Positions 41,785-50,202 are shown, counted from the stretch's first letter. The stretch is 64,000 bases of DNA from Segnochrobactrum spirostomi (GCF_009600605.1 NZ_VWNA01000001.1:1832001-1896000); one strand, 5' to 3'. Program-made: numbers and translations. The notes: generated from the sequence alone by a model not told the origin.

Positions 41785-42054
41785 GGCCGGCGAGACCCGA
41801 AGCCGGGCGCCTGTCCAAGCCTCCGTCCTTTACCGATATCCAGATTTATTGTCATTCTGCTCCGATTATACGATCGCAAAACCAAGACGGCGCACGCTGA
41901 TGTGACGGCGGCACGCATATTCTTGGTCAGGGCAAGCGTCGAAACCTTGCAGTTCCCGCGTCGCTGCGCCTATGTTTTCTGCCGAAGCGCCAAAGAGCGC
42001 ACCCGAATAAATGAAGCACGATTACTTTTAGATCCGAATTAAAGGAGAGTGCGC

Positions 42055-43665
42055 GTGAAAGAGACCGGTCTTCGAAACGAGACGTTCGGCCTCGGGTCGT
42101 TCGCGTTCGAGGGGCTCGCGAGCCTGCGCTGGAACGGTGGCGAGGCGGAGCTCTACGAGACCGCGATCCGCAACGGCGAAGGCCGGGTGGCGGCCGGCGG
42201 CGCGCTCACGGTGACGACCGGTGTCCATACCGGCCGCTCGCCGCGCGACAAGTTCGTGGTCCGCGACGCCCTCACCGAACCGAGCGTCTGGTGGGACAAC
42301 AACCGCGAGATGAGCCGGGACCATTTCGACCTGTTGCTCGCCGACATGCTCGCCCATGCCAAGGGCCGCGCCCTCGAGGTGCAGGATCTCTACGGCGGCG
42401 CCGACCCCGACTATCGCCTGCCGACCCGCCTCTTCGTCGAATATGCGTGGCACGCCCTCTTCATCCGCAATCTCCTGATCCGCCCGGCGGCGGAGGAGCT
42501 CGCGACCTTCGTGCCCGAACTCACCATCATCGACCTGCCGAGCTTCAAGGCCGACCCGGCGCGCCACGGCACCCGCACGGAAACGGTCATCGCCTGCGAC
42601 TTCACCCGCAAGATCGTGCTGATCGGCGGCACGTCCTATGCCGGCGAGATGAAGAAGTCGGTGTTCACACTTCTGAACTTCCTGCTGCCGCCGCAGGGCG
42701 TCATGCCGATGCATTGCTCGGCGAATGTCGGCCCGGCCGGCGATTCCGCCCTGTTCTTCGGCCTCTCCGGAACCGGCAAGACGACCCTCTCGGCCGATCC
42801 CGCTCGCACCCTCGTCGGCGACGACGAGCACGGCTGGGGCGACAACGGCATCTTCAATTTCGAGGGCGGCTGCTACGCCAAGACGATCCGCCTCTCCCGC
42901 GAGGCCGAGCCGGCGATCTTCTCGACGACCGAGCGCTTCGGCACGGTGCTCGAGAACGTGGTGCTCGATCCCGTCACCCGCGTGCCCGATTTCGACGACG
43001 GCAGCCTGACCGAGAACACCCGCGCCGCCTACCCGATCCACTTCATCGCCAACGCGAGCGAAACCGGCCGCGCCGGCCACCCGAAGACGATCGTGATGCT
43101 GACCGCCGACGCCTTCGGCGTGATGCCCCCGATCGCGCGGCTGAGCCCGGCCGAGGCGATGTACCACTTCCTCTCCGGCTACACGGCGAAGGTCGCCGGC
43201 ACCGAGAAGGGCGTGACGGAGCCGGAGGCGACGTTCTCGACCTGCTTCGGCGCACCGTTCATGCCGCGCCACCCGACCGAATACGGCAATCTGCTCCGCG
43301 AGCTGATCGCCCGTCACGGCGCCGATTGCTGGCTCGTCAACACCGGCTGGACCGGCGGCAAATACGGCGTCGGCCGGCGCATGCCGATCAAGGTGACGCG
43401 CACCCTGCTCGCCGCCGCCCTCGACGGCTCGCTCAAGAGCGCCGGCTTCCGCACCGACCCCTATTTCGGCTTCAAGGTGCCGACCTCGGTCGCGGGCGTC
43501 GAACCGCACCTGCTCTACCCGGCGAAGACCTGGGCGGACAAGGCGGCCTTCGACGAGACGGCGCGGGCGCTCGTCGGCATGTTCCGCCGAAATTTCGAGA
43601 AGTTCGAGGGCTCGGTCGATGCCGACGTCCGCGCCGCCGCGCCGGCCGTGCGGATCGCGGCCTGA
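42055..43665 (+). CDS. pckA: Phosphoenolpyruvate carboxykinase (ATP)
   Basis: A 536-residue gluconeogenic enzyme converting oxaloacetate and ATP to phosphoenolpyruvate. Visible are the kinase-1a P-loop [13 protein letters not shown], Mn/oxaloacetate-site GRSPRDKF, signature [18 protein letters not shown] and the adenine-site region [16 protein letters not shown] 42055 follows AAAGGAGAG by 6 bases; another GTG at 42049 lies within the ribosome site. ChvI controls pckA in other rhizobia. The 41785-42054 gap is AT-richer and must hold its promoter. Confidence 0.97.
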   Translation: MKETGLRNETFGLGSFAFEGLASLRWNGGEAELYETAIRNGEGRVAAGGALTVTTGVHTGRSPRDKFVVRDALTEPSVWWDNNREMSRDHFDLLLADMLAHAKGRALEVQDLYGGADPDYRLPTRLFVEYAWHALFIRNLLIRPAAEELATFVPELTIIDLPSFKADPARHGTRTETVIACDFTRKIVLIGGTSYAGEMKKSVFTLLNFLLPPQGVMPMHCSANVGPAGDSALFFGLSGTGKTTLSADPARTLVGDDEHGWGDNGIFNFEGGCYAKTIRLSREAEPAIFSTTERFGTVLENVVLDPVTRVPDFDDGSLTENTRAAYPIHFIANASETGRAGHPKTIVMLTADAFGVMPPIARLSPAEAMYHFLSGYTAKVAGTEKGVTEPEATFSTCFGAPFMPRHPTEYGNLLRELIARHGADCWLVNTGWTGGKYGVGRRMPIKVTRTLLAAALDGSLKSAGFRTDPYFGFKVPTSVAGVEPHLLYPAKTWADKAAFDETARALVGMFRRNFEKFEGSVDADVRAAAPAVRIAA

Positions 43666-43692
43666 CACGACCGGCCGGCACACCCCGAGAAC

Positions 43693-43730
43693 GCGAGAGC
43701 GCCGGCATCCCCGGCGCTCTCGGGCTTTCG
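43693..43730 (+). terminator. Terminator after pckA
   Basis: CGAGAGCGCCGG, short loop, CCGGCGCTCTCG forms a 12-bp stem followed by GGCTTTCG. It also faces the convergent mntP gene. Confidence 0.8.
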
Positions 43731-43740
43731 AGCCGTCGCG

Positions 43741-44307
43741 TCAGCCGCCGAGATGATCGGCGAGCACGTGCAGGCCGATGGCGACGAGCGCGACGCCGCC
43801 GAGCGCCTCCGCCACGCGGCCGAGGCGCGCGCCGGCGAAACGGCCGAGACCGAGCCCCATCAGGGTCATGGCGAAGGTGACCAGGCCGATGGTGACGATC
43901 GCGACCAAGATGCGGTCGGTCAGAAGGGCGAGCGTCAGCCCCACCGCGGTCGCGTCGATGGACGTGCCGAGCGCCGTTGTCGCCACCACCGCGAAGCTCG
44001 GGCCGGCCCGTTCGGCCGTTTCCTCGGCCCGCGGTTTCAAGGCCCCGAGCGTCATGCGCAGACCGAGGACGCCGAGAATGGCGAACGCGATCCAATGGTC
44101 GAACGGCGCCACGAGATGGGCGAAGCGCTCCCCCGCGAGCCAGCCGATCAGCGGCGCGAGCGCCTCGAGAAGGCCGAAGCCGCAGGCGATGCCGACCGAG
44201 CGTCCGAACCTAAGCGCCGGATAGGTCGCCCCCTTGGCGACCGCCGCCGCGAAGGCGTCGGCGGAAAGCACCAACGCGAGCACGAAGGTCTGCACCGAAA
44301 GAACCAT
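43741..44307 (-). CDS. mntP: Manganese efflux pump MntP
   Basis: A 188-residue inner-membrane protein with six hydrophobic segments in two repeats, each with the conserved Asp: ALVLSADAFAAAVAKGA and TTALGTSIDATAVGL. This is the DUF204/MntP family that exports Mn(II). GAGGAGG lies 9 bases before ATG 44307. A structured leader lies upstream. Confidence 0.92.
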   Translation of the reverse strand: MVLSVQTFVLALVLSADAFAAAVAKGATYPALRFGRSVGIACGFGLLEALAPLIGWLAGERFAHLVAPFDHWIAFAILGVLGLRMTLGALKPRAEETAERAGPSFAVVATTALGTSIDATAVGLTLALLTDRILVAIVTIGLVTFAMTLMGLGLGRFAGARLGRVAEALGGVALVAIGLHVLADHLGG

Positions 44308-44354
44308 GCCGGCCGAGCCTCCTCACGCGTACAGACAGAAAGATTGCAAGATGA

Positions 44355-44413
44355 GCGCCGCCGCTGACGAAGCCCCGAGCCCATGCGTCGCGGAAGATCG
44401 GGGCCGCCAGCGC
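44355..44413 (-). promoter_or_regulatory. Structured 5' leader candidate of mntP
   Basis: On the minus strand GCGCTGGCGGCCCCGA can pair with TCGGGGC, TTCGT and CAGCGGCGGCGC, forming two stacked helices of 7 and about 6 bp around an internal asymmetric loop. It ends about 48 bases before the mntP start. Its position fits a manganese-responsive RNA, but I could not fit the yybP-ykoY consensus to it. Confidence 0.35.
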
Positions 44414-44430
44414 TTCTAGGTGGGCCTATC

Positions 44431-44444
44431 ATCGTGATCACGAT
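44431..44444. promoter_or_regulatory. Perfect 14-bp palindrome upstream of mntP
   Basis: ATCGTGATCACGAT is a perfect palindrome just upstream of the structured leader. It is a candidate operator for a metal regulator or for the mntP promoter. The rest of the 44308-44759 gap holds two CGCGACTT direct repeats (near 44494 and 44522) and an inverted repeat at 44535-44572 (ATGTCCGC, GCGGACAT), otherwise nothing recognised. Confidence 0.4.
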
Positions 44445-44759
44445 CCCGGCAATCGTTGTGTTTGCACATCAGTTGCATGAAGAATCGGCGACCGCGACTT
44501 GAAATCATTCAAAGTCCAGTCGCGACTTAGAAGCATGTCCGCGAGACCGATTTACCGTGCCACAGCGGACATCTAGCGGCGCGCGGCGAGGACCGCTCCA
44601 CGGACTTTGGATTGCGTCCAAGACGCAACGCGCTAATCTGCGACAAACTGTCCGCCGTGTCGGGATCACCCACGATGCACACCTTCGCAGGCGACCCGGA
44701 ACGACCGCGAACGGGATGCGGCCATCGATGATCGCACGAAGGCTAGCGGGAGCGCTGCC

Positions 44760-45116
44760 ATGAGCCCCACTGTTCCCCCCGCCGGATCGGCCGCCCGCAC
44801 CGAGCCGCCCGACGTGCTCGCCGTCGCGGAAGCCTGGCGGCGGGCGGGTCGGCCGGTGGCGCTCGCCACCGTGGTCGAGACCTGGGGCTCGGCCCCGCGG
44901 CCGGTCGGCTCGCACTTGGTCATCGACGGCGACGGCCTGTTCGAAGGCTCCGTTTCGGGCGGCTGCGTCGAGGGCGCCGTGGTCGGCGAGGCCCTGGAAG
45001 CGATCGCGGACGGACGGACGCGGCTCCTCGAATTCGGCGTCGCCGACGAGACCGCCTGGAAGGTCGGCCTGTCCTGCGGCGGCACGATCCGGATCTATGT
45101 CGAGCCGATTTCATGA
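44760..45116 (+). CDS. XdhC/CoxI N-terminal-type protein
   Basis: A 118-residue protein equal to the N-terminal XdhC_CoxI domain (LATVVETWGSAPRPVGSHLV, SGGCVEGAV and a C-terminal GLSCGGTIRIYVE). XdhC proteins bind and sulfurate molybdenum cofactor for xanthine dehydrogenase-type enzymes. Here the usual Rossmann half is encoded separately at 45637. GGGAG precedes ATG 44760. Confidence 0.88.
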   Translation: MSPTVPPAGSAARTEPPDVLAVAEAWRRAGRPVALATVVETWGSAPRPVGSHLVIDGDGLFEGSVSGGCVEGAVVGEALEAIADGRTRLLEFGVADETAWKVGLSCGGTIRIYVEPIS

Positions 45117-45228
45117 GCGGATGCTGGACGGCAGATTGGGGGGACAGAATCCCCGCGTGCATCGAGGGCCATCGGATATGGTCCCGGACCATCCAAACGA
45201 CCCCGCTTATGCGGCGGACACCTTGCTC

Positions 45229-45328
45229 TCCGTCGTCATTGCCGGCCTCGTGCCGGCAACCCAGGGGCGGTGAACACAGGGCGCGCAGCCCCTGGGTCCC
45301 CAGGACGAGCCCGGGGAGGACGACGGAA
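45229..45328 (-). repeat. Dispersed intergenic repeat, copy 2
   Basis: An inverted copy of the element at 6814-6909, sharing the CTGGGTTGCCGGCAC and AGGCCGGCAATGACGA blocks with GACCCAGGGG inside. It lies between the two XdhC-type genes. No coding sequence is seen in 45117-45636. Confidence 0.6.
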
Positions 45329-45448
45329 AGGACGTGCGTACCCTCCTCGGAGCAGCCGCCATCACGTGCGATTGCCCTCGCCTGCATCGGGGCGGTCGGT
45401 GCATCCGACTCCACAGGAGCGCCCCCGTCGATAATCATCGGCGCCCCG

Positions 45449-45590
45449 CTTCCTTCTCCCCGCAAGCGGGGAGAAGGTGGCCCGCAGGGCCGGATGAGGG
45501 GCCGCTTCCGCCGCCCACAACCTTTTCAAATGGAACGCCTTTCCCCTCATCCGCCCCTGCGGGGCACCTTCTCCCCTGAGGGGAGAAGGG
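45449..45590. repeat. Inverted pair of GC-palindrome intergenic elements
   Basis: Two about 50-bp units face each other. The first contains CCTTCTCCCCGCAAGCGGGG and AGAAGGTGGCCCGCAGGGCC, the second CCCTCATCCGCCCCTGCGGG and TTCTCCCCTGAGGGGAGAAG. They are inverted relative to each other around a 38-bp centre. Such units are frequent between genes in this order and could fold into a large stem. Confidence 0.6.
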
Positions 45591-45636
45591 AAGCGGTGGC
45601 GAGGCCCAGCGGGAGCGCATGCAGCGGGAGGCCGGC

Positions 45637-46347
45637 ATGGATCTGAGCCTTCTCGCCGCGCTCAATGCGGAGCGCCGGGCCCGGCGCGCGGTGATCGTGG
45701 CGACGCGGCTTGCCGACGGCACGGCGCGGCTCCTCTCGGAGGGCGCCGTGCCCGACGGTGATCCGCTCGCCACGGAGGCCGCCATACGGTTCCGCTCCGG
45801 CCGATCCGGGCTCGTCGAGGCGGCCGGGGAGCCCCTGTTCCTCAATGTCCACCTGCCGCCGCCGCGGCTCGTCGCAGTCGGTGCGGTCCACATCACCCAG
45901 GCGCTCGCGCCGATGGCGTCGATCGCCGGGCTCGACGTCACCATCGTCGATCCGCGCACCGCCTTCGCTGCGCCGGAACGCTTTCCCGGCGCCACGCTGA
46001 TCCCCGCCTGGCCGGGCGACGTCGCGGCGGCGCTCGCGTTCGATCGCTTCACGGCGCTCGCCGCCCTCACCCACGATCCGAAGATCGACGAACCGGCGAT
46101 CGAGGCCGCACTCGCCGCCGGCTGCTTCTATGTCGGTGCGCTCGGCAGCCGGAAGACTCATGCCCGGCGCGTCGAGCGGCTCACCGCGGCCGGCGTTGCC
46201 CCGGCGGCAATCGCCCGCATCGCGGCCCCGATCGGCCTCGATATCGGCGCGGCGACGCCGGCCGAGATCGCCGTCGCCGTGCTCGCGGAGATCATCGCCG
46301 CCCTGCGCGGCGGCCCGCGACGGCCCACGGGGGAGGCAGCGTCTTGA
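45637..46347 (+). CDS. XdhC Rossmann-domain protein (CoxF/XdhC C-terminal type)
   Basis: A 236-residue protein. The first 85 residues are variable, then the XdhC C-terminal Rossmann fold begins (VGAVHITQALAPMASIAGLD). It continues with ALTHDPKIDEPAI, YVGALGSRKTHARRVERL and GLDIGAATPAEIAVAVLAEI. Together with the 44760 product it equals one full XdhC. GGGAGG lies 6 bases before ATG 45637. It overlaps the next gene by 4 bases. Confidence 0.9.
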   Translation: MDLSLLAALNAERRARRAVIVATRLADGTARLLSEGAVPDGDPLATEAAIRFRSGRSGLVEAAGEPLFLNVHLPPPRLVAVGAVHITQALAPMASIAGLDVTIVDPRTAFAAPERFPGATLIPAWPGDVAAALAFDRFTALAALTHDPKIDEPAIEAALAAGCFYVGALGSRKTHARRVERLTAAGVAPAAIARIAAPIGLDIGAATPAEIAVAVLAEIIAALRGGPRRPTGEAAS

Positions 46348-47966
46348 AATTCGGCCCGATCCCGATCGCCGCCGCGGACGGGGCGCTGCTCGCCCACGCC
46401 GTCCGGGCCGGGGATATCCTACTGCGCAAGGGCCAGCGCCTCGGACCGGCCGAGTGCGCCGCGCTCGCCGCGGCCGGCATCGCCGAGGTGATCGCGGCCC
46501 GGCTCGATCCCGACCGCGATCGCCACGAAGACGAGGCGGCACGCCGCCTCGCCGGCGCGCTGACGGGCGACGGCCTCGCCGCCGACGAAGCCGCCGCCGG
46601 CCGCGTCAACCTGCGGGCCACGGTGCCAGGCCTCCTCGTCGTCGACGCCGCCGGCGTTCATGCCTTCAACCGGATCGACGACGGCATCACGCTGGCGACG
46701 CTGCCGCCGTTCGCGCCGCTCGAAGCGGGCACGATGGCGGCAACCGTCAAGATCATCCCCTTCGCCGTCGGCCTCGACGCCGTCACGGCGGCGCTCGAGA
46801 GCACCACCCAGCGGCCACCGATCCGTCTCGCGCCGTTCCGCCCGCGCCGCGTCGCGGTGATCTCGACGCGGCTGCCGAACCTCAAGGAAAGCGTCATCGA
46901 CAAGACGCTCGCGGTGCTCCGGGCGCGGCTCGCGCCGTCGGCCAGCACCATCGTCGCCGACCGTCGCATCCCCCATACGACGGAGGCGGTCGCGTCGGCG
47001 ATCGCCGACGCCGCGCGGGACGCGCCGGACCTCGTCGTGCTGTTCGGGGCTTCCGCCGTGACCGACATCGCGGACGTGCTCCCGGCTGGGCTCGTCGCCG
47101 CCGGCGGCGAGATCGAGCGCTTCGGCATGCCGGTCGATCCCGGCAATCTGCTCCTCCTCGGCCGCCACGACGGCCGGCCCGTCGTCGTCGCCCCCGGCTG
47201 CGCCCGCAGCCCCAAGGAGAACGGCTTCGATTGGGTCCTGAACCGGCTGATCGCGGGCCTCACCGTCACCTCCGACGACATCGCGGCGCTCGGCGTCGGC
47301 GGCCTCCTCAACGAGATCGTGTCGCGCCCGCGGCCGCGCGAGGCCCCGGCGCCGGAGCCCGCGGCCGCGCCCCGGATCGCCGCGATCGTGCTCGCCGCCG
47401 GCCGGTCCACCCGCATGGGCGGACCGAACAAGCTGCTCGCGCCCCTCGACGGCCGCCCGCTGGTGCGCCGCGCGGTCGAGGCCGCCTGCGGCAGCCGGGC
47501 GACCGCCGTGATCGTGGTGACGGGCCACGAGGCCCCGGTCGTCCGCGCGGCGCTCGAGGGCCTTCCCGTGCGCTTCGTCCACAATCCCGCTTATGCGGAA
47601 GGCCTCTCGACCTCCCTCGCCGCCGGCCTCGACGCTCTCGGTGCCGAGATCGAGGCGGCGGCGGTCCTGCTCGGCGACATGCCCCGGGTAACGGCCGGCA
47701 TGGTCGACCGGCTCGTCGACGCCTATCAGCCGGCGCGCGGCGCTCTGATCGCGCTGTCGACGAGCGGCGGACGGCGCGGCAATCCCGTTCTGTGGTCGCG
47801 GCGCTTCTTCCCGGAACTCCAGGCGATCCGTGGCGACACCGGCGGCCGCGACCTTCTCGCCGCCTACCCGGAAGCGATCACCGAAGTCGAACAGGGCGAC
47901 GGTGCGGCCTTCGACGTCGACACGCCCGAGGCCCTCGCCGCCCTCGGCGCCGAGACGACGATCTGA
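46344..47966 (+). CDS. Fused molybdopterin-binding and MocA-like nucleotidyltransferase
   Basis: A 540-residue two-domain protein. Residues 1 to about 335 are a MoeA/MogA-like molybdopterin-binding region (GDILLRKGQRL, VVLFGASAVTDIADVLPAGL, VDPGNLLLLGR). After a Pro/Ala linker, about 348-540 form an NTP transferase with IVLAAGRSTRMGGPNKLLAP and LLGDMPRVTAGMV. It probably transfers CMP to molybdopterin for xanthine oxidase-family enzymes. The TTG start at 46344 overlaps the XdhC stop. No molybdoenzyme gene is in the window. Confidence 0.87.
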   Translation: MKFGPIPIAAADGALLAHAVRAGDILLRKGQRLGPAECAALAAAGIAEVIAARLDPDRDRHEDEAARRLAGALTGDGLAADEAAAGRVNLRATVPGLLVVDAAGVHAFNRIDDGITLATLPPFAPLEAGTMAATVKIIPFAVGLDAVTAALESTTQRPPIRLAPFRPRRVAVISTRLPNLKESVIDKTLAVLRARLAPSASTIVADRRIPHTTEAVASAIADAARDAPDLVVLFGASAVTDIADVLPAGLVAAGGEIERFGMPVDPGNLLLLGRHDGRPVVVAPGCARSPKENGFDWVLNRLIAGLTVTSDDIAALGVGGLLNEIVSRPRPREAPAPEPAAAPRIAAIVLAAGRSTRMGGPNKLLAPLDGRPLVRRAVEAACGSRATAVIVVTGHEAPVVRAALEGLPVRFVHNPAYAEGLSTSLAAGLDALGAEIEAAAVLLGDMPRVTAGMVDRLVDAYQPARGALIALSTSGGRRGNPVLWSRRFFPELQAIRGDTGGRDLLAAYPEAITEVEQGDGAAFDVDTPEALAALGAETTI

Positions 47967-48130
47967 AGCCTTCCGTGGGGTCACGGGGCGTCTCGTGATG
48001 AGGACACCTTCTATTGCGCCCCGCGCTACTCGAAATGAGTATTGCCGACCCATTTCAGGTATAAATCGCCAGATATACGTATTCGATCATTAATAATAGG
48101 ACATAGTCGCCGATAACGCTTCATCGCCAA
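47967..48130. other. AT-rich spacer before the peptide array
   Basis: From about 48010 to 48290 base composition drops well below the surrounding DNA, with runs such as TTAATAATAGG. No gene is seen. It marks the left edge of the peptide array and its first promoter. Confidence 0.4.
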
Positions 48131-48158
48131 TTGACCGAAATCCAAATCGTCGTATCCT
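48131..48158 (+). promoter_or_regulatory. Promoter of A1-B1 (array promoter 1)
   Basis: -35 TTGACC (48131-48136), 16-bp spacer, -10 TATCCT (48153-48158). The same arrangement is found before A2 and A3. Downstream comes a shared CATCGAAGCGAC block. Predicted leader length is about 350 nt. Confidence 0.7.
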
Positions 48159-48309
48159 TATCTCCATCGAAGCGACGCGGAAGACAACGGAGATAAAAAA
48201 TCCTTCGCCTTCCAAGACGAATCGAGCGGATAAGGCCAACGGGGAAGATTAAATCACCGTCAATCCAAATCCGAACCTGAAATATGGGCCGCAAAGGCGA
48301 TCAAGCCCG

Positions 48310-48513
48310 AGCGGTTCAGAGCCTCTCACCCCGAAGCTCTCGGCGACCCCTCCGCCCGCGCTGCCGGCGCTCCCGGCAACCCTCCGGTTAGGCCCCGACC
48401 GTCTTCGCCCATCTTGACGGATGCGGCGCCGGGCTCCGCGCGAGCCACCCTCCTGAAACGAGGGAAAAGACGTCGAATCCCCAGTTCAACCACCCACACT
48501 GGGACTGACCATC
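48310..48513 (+). promoter_or_regulatory. Conserved structured leader RNA, copy 1
   Basis: First of three nearly identical leader segments. Stems: GCCGG/CCGGC (48363-48377, then AACCCTCCGG), CGGT/ACCG, GGCTC/GAGCC (48432-48446), CCCTC/GAGGG (48448-48464) and CCCAGT/ACTGGG (48480-48503). The last holds the GGGA ribosome site, 9 bases before ATG 48514. Not recognised as a known riboswitch family. Confidence 0.75.
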
Positions 48514-48777
48514 ATGAACACCTTCTCGCAGAACATCCCGCTCGACGACCGCACCCTCAACGCGGTGAACGGCGGCACCTTTCAGCCCTTCGATCTCGGC
48601 CCCGAGATCGGCGCGCACACGGTGGAACCGCTCGTCATGGGCGGTGCCGACCCCGGCTGGACCCCGATCAACACCTTCCCCGTCGGGACCGGCGGTACCC
48701 ACGCCCCGTTCGGCAACGCTCCCTTCCCGGACACGACCGTCGTCGGCATCCCCGGCACGATCTTCGCCAACGGCTGA
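48514..48777 (+). CDS. Double-glycine leader peptide A1
   Basis: An 87-residue peptide precursor. Its leader ends LDDRTLNAVNGG (residues 10-21), the double-glycine type cut by peptidase-containing ABC exporters. The core of about 66 residues is rich in Gly, Pro, Phe and Thr, has no Cys, and ends GIPGTIFANG. It has the same start and UTR design as A2 and A3 but a different core. A secreted bacteriocin or signal is likely; target unknown. Confidence 0.75.
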   Translation: MNTFSQNIPLDDRTLNAVNGGTFQPFDLGPEIGAHTVEPLVMGGADPGWTPINTFPVGTGGTHAPFGNAPFPDTTVVGIPGTIFANG

Positions 48778-48836
48778 TCCGGCGTGATTGAAACCTTCCT
48801 GTTCCAGCCAGGAATAGAAACGCAATAGGTGCTACA

Positions 48837-49190
48837 ATGTCTGAGATGATCGTGAATACGAACGGCGCGCTGAAGCTCGATGATACTACGCTCCGCGCGG
48901 TTGCCGGCGGCCTGAGCCTCGACATCGACCCATCCGATATATGGTCCTCCGGTTGGTCGTCTCTGCGGGACGATCTCAGCGGGGCCGGCGACATGTCCGT
49001 CAGCGATGTCGGGGCGGCGGCCGTCGGCGAGGGAGGGCTGATGGCGGGCGGCGCGGGTGCCGCCGCAGCGGACGTCGGGGCCGCGGCCGCTGCCACCGCC
49101 GGTGCCACCGTCCTCGCGCCCATCGCGGCCGGCGTCGCAGTCGTGGCCGCAGTCGCCGGCCTCGCTTACGCAGCTTACAAGATCTTCTGA
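48837..49190 (+). CDS. Double-glycine leader peptide B1, hydrophobic (class IIb bacteriocin-like)
   Basis: A 117-residue precursor. The leader ends LDDTTLRAVAGG. The core starts with a Trp-containing amphipathic part (IWSSGWSSLRDDL). A long Gly/Ala-rich segment (GLMAGGAGAAAADVG) and a membrane helix follow (LAPIAAGVAVVAAVAGLAY), ending AYKIF. GxxxG-type spacing is abundant, as in two-peptide bacteriocins. It is 59 bp behind A1, with AATAGGTGC as ribosome site, which is shared with B2. Confidence 0.75.
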   Translation: MSEMIVNTNGALKLDDTTLRAVAGGLSLDIDPSDIWSSGWSSLRDDLSGAGDMSVSDVGAAAVGEGGLMAGGAGAAAADVGAAAAATAGATVLAPIAAGVAVVAAVAGLAYAAYKIF

Positions 49191-49259
49191 TCGAAAGACG
49201 CTGAGCGCGACACGCGTAACCGGTCGAAACGCACGGCGTGCCCGAACCGGCTGACAAGC

Positions 49260-49281
49260 GGGTGCCCCTGACGGGGCGCCC
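49260..49281 (+). terminator. Hairpin after B1
   Basis: GGGTGCCCC, loop TGAC, GGGGCGCCC forms a 9-bp stem with one G-T pair, 70 bp past B1. No T-run follows; it may protect the message 3' end. Confidence 0.4.
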
Positions 49282-49353
49282 GCGGGAGTTCTCAGGGCGC
49301 CGCCACATCGCTGGGCGACCTGACCCTCCGGTCCGGCAGGAGCCGGGCCGGTA

Positions 49354-49450
49354 TTTTCCCGCCTGGCGCGCCTGTCCGTTGGGGGAGACGCGCAGACCCG
49401 GCGGGAAAAGGAAGAGGGCGCGTCCCCTTGGGGGGAGACGCGCCCTCTTC
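49354..49450. repeat. Two strong inverted repeats between B1 and A2
   Basis: TTTTCCCGCC (49354-49363) pairs with GGCGGGAAAA (49400-49409). Then GAAGAGGGCGCGTC (49411-49424) pairs perfectly with GACGCGCCCTCTTC (49437-49450). Both are long, perfect hairpins in otherwise non-coding DNA. They may be terminators for A1-B1 or remnants of a small mobile element. Confidence 0.6.
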
Positions 49451-49543
49451 GCGCTTTGGCGCCTCTTCGAGAGCGGCCTTCGCCAGCCCTGCGGGCAGGA
49501 CCGCGGGCCGCACCGTGAACGGACCCTAACCGCCGCATTAAAC

Positions 49544-49607
49544 TTGAGATAGATTCGCAACTAGAGCCCGAGGGCGGCTTGACCGGGCGGCGCGTCGGGG
49601 TATTTTC
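49544..49607 (+). promoter_or_regulatory. Promoter and upstream dyad of A2-B2
   Basis: -35 TTGACC (49580-49585), 16-bp spacer, -10 TATTTT (49602-49607). Upstream lies TTGAGATAGATTCGCAA (49544-49560), an imperfect dyad matching the perfect one before A3 and preceded in both by CATTAAAC. Its centre falls near -62, a common activator position. Confidence 0.65.
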
Positions 49608-49778
49608 ATCTTCATCGAAGCGACGATGAAGCCGAAGCAAACAGAAATCTTCTTCTTTTCGTCCATCGATCCGAAGACGGGAACTCCGAGATAAACCTAG
49701 CGAAAGCAGGATTTCATCGGCCCGAACTCAGAAAAATGCCGCGCGGACCCACAGGGCCCGCACGACGGAGCTCAAATC

Positions 49779-49959
49779 GAAGCTCTCGAGACCCCTCCGC
49801 CCGCGCTGCCGGCGTTTCCGGCAACCCTCCGGTCCGGCCCCGACCGTCTTCGCCCCATCTCACGAGGATGCGGCGCCCGGCTCGTTGCGAGCCACCCTCG
49901 TCATCGAGGGCTCGAGACGTCGAATCCCCAGTCGCACGCAAACACTGGGAGTGACCATT
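49779..49959 (+). promoter_or_regulatory. Conserved structured leader RNA, copy 2
   Basis: Second copy of the leader. Stems: GCCGG/CCGGC (49808-49822), CGGTC/GACCG, GGCTC/GAGCC (49879-49893), CCCTCG/CGAGGG (49895-49910) and CCCAGT/ACTGGG (49927-49949). The last again covers the ribosome site GGGAG, 8 bases before ATG 49960. Confidence 0.75.
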
Positions 49960-50202
49960 ATGAACACCACCTTCGCCAACACCGCCCGCACCACGGCCCT
50001 GGACGACCACGCCCTGGCGATGATCGCCGGCGGCACCGTCACGCCGCAGCAGGTCATCAACCAGGTGATCGCCGGTCTGCCCTTCGGGGGCGAGGCCAAC
50101 CGCTTCGGCCCTTGCCCGAACCCCGATGCGTTCCCGATCGGCCCCTGCCCGAACCCGGATGCCTTCCCGGTGCCGGCGCCGAACCCGGACGCCAACGGCT
50201 GA
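49960..50202 (+). CDS. Double-glycine leader peptide A2 with Cys-Pro-Asn repeats
   Basis: An 80-residue precursor. The leader ends LDDHALAMIAGG. The core begins TVTPQQVINQVIAGLPFGGE, related to the A3 core (QQ, then LPF). It ends in three tandem units: FGPCPNPDAFP, IGPCPNPDAFP and VPAPNPDANG. The first two each carry one Cys, so a disulfide or a Cys-based modification is possible. Confidence 0.75.
   Translation: MNTTFANTARTTALDDHALAMIAGGTVTPQQVINQVIAGLPFGGEANRFGPCPNPDAFPIGPCPNPDAFPVPAPNPDANG

Noticed and set aside
44355-44413. yybP-ykoY manganese riboswitch upstream of mntP
   Set aside because: The position is right and a fold exists, but I could not place the conserved internal loops. Reported only as a structured candidate.
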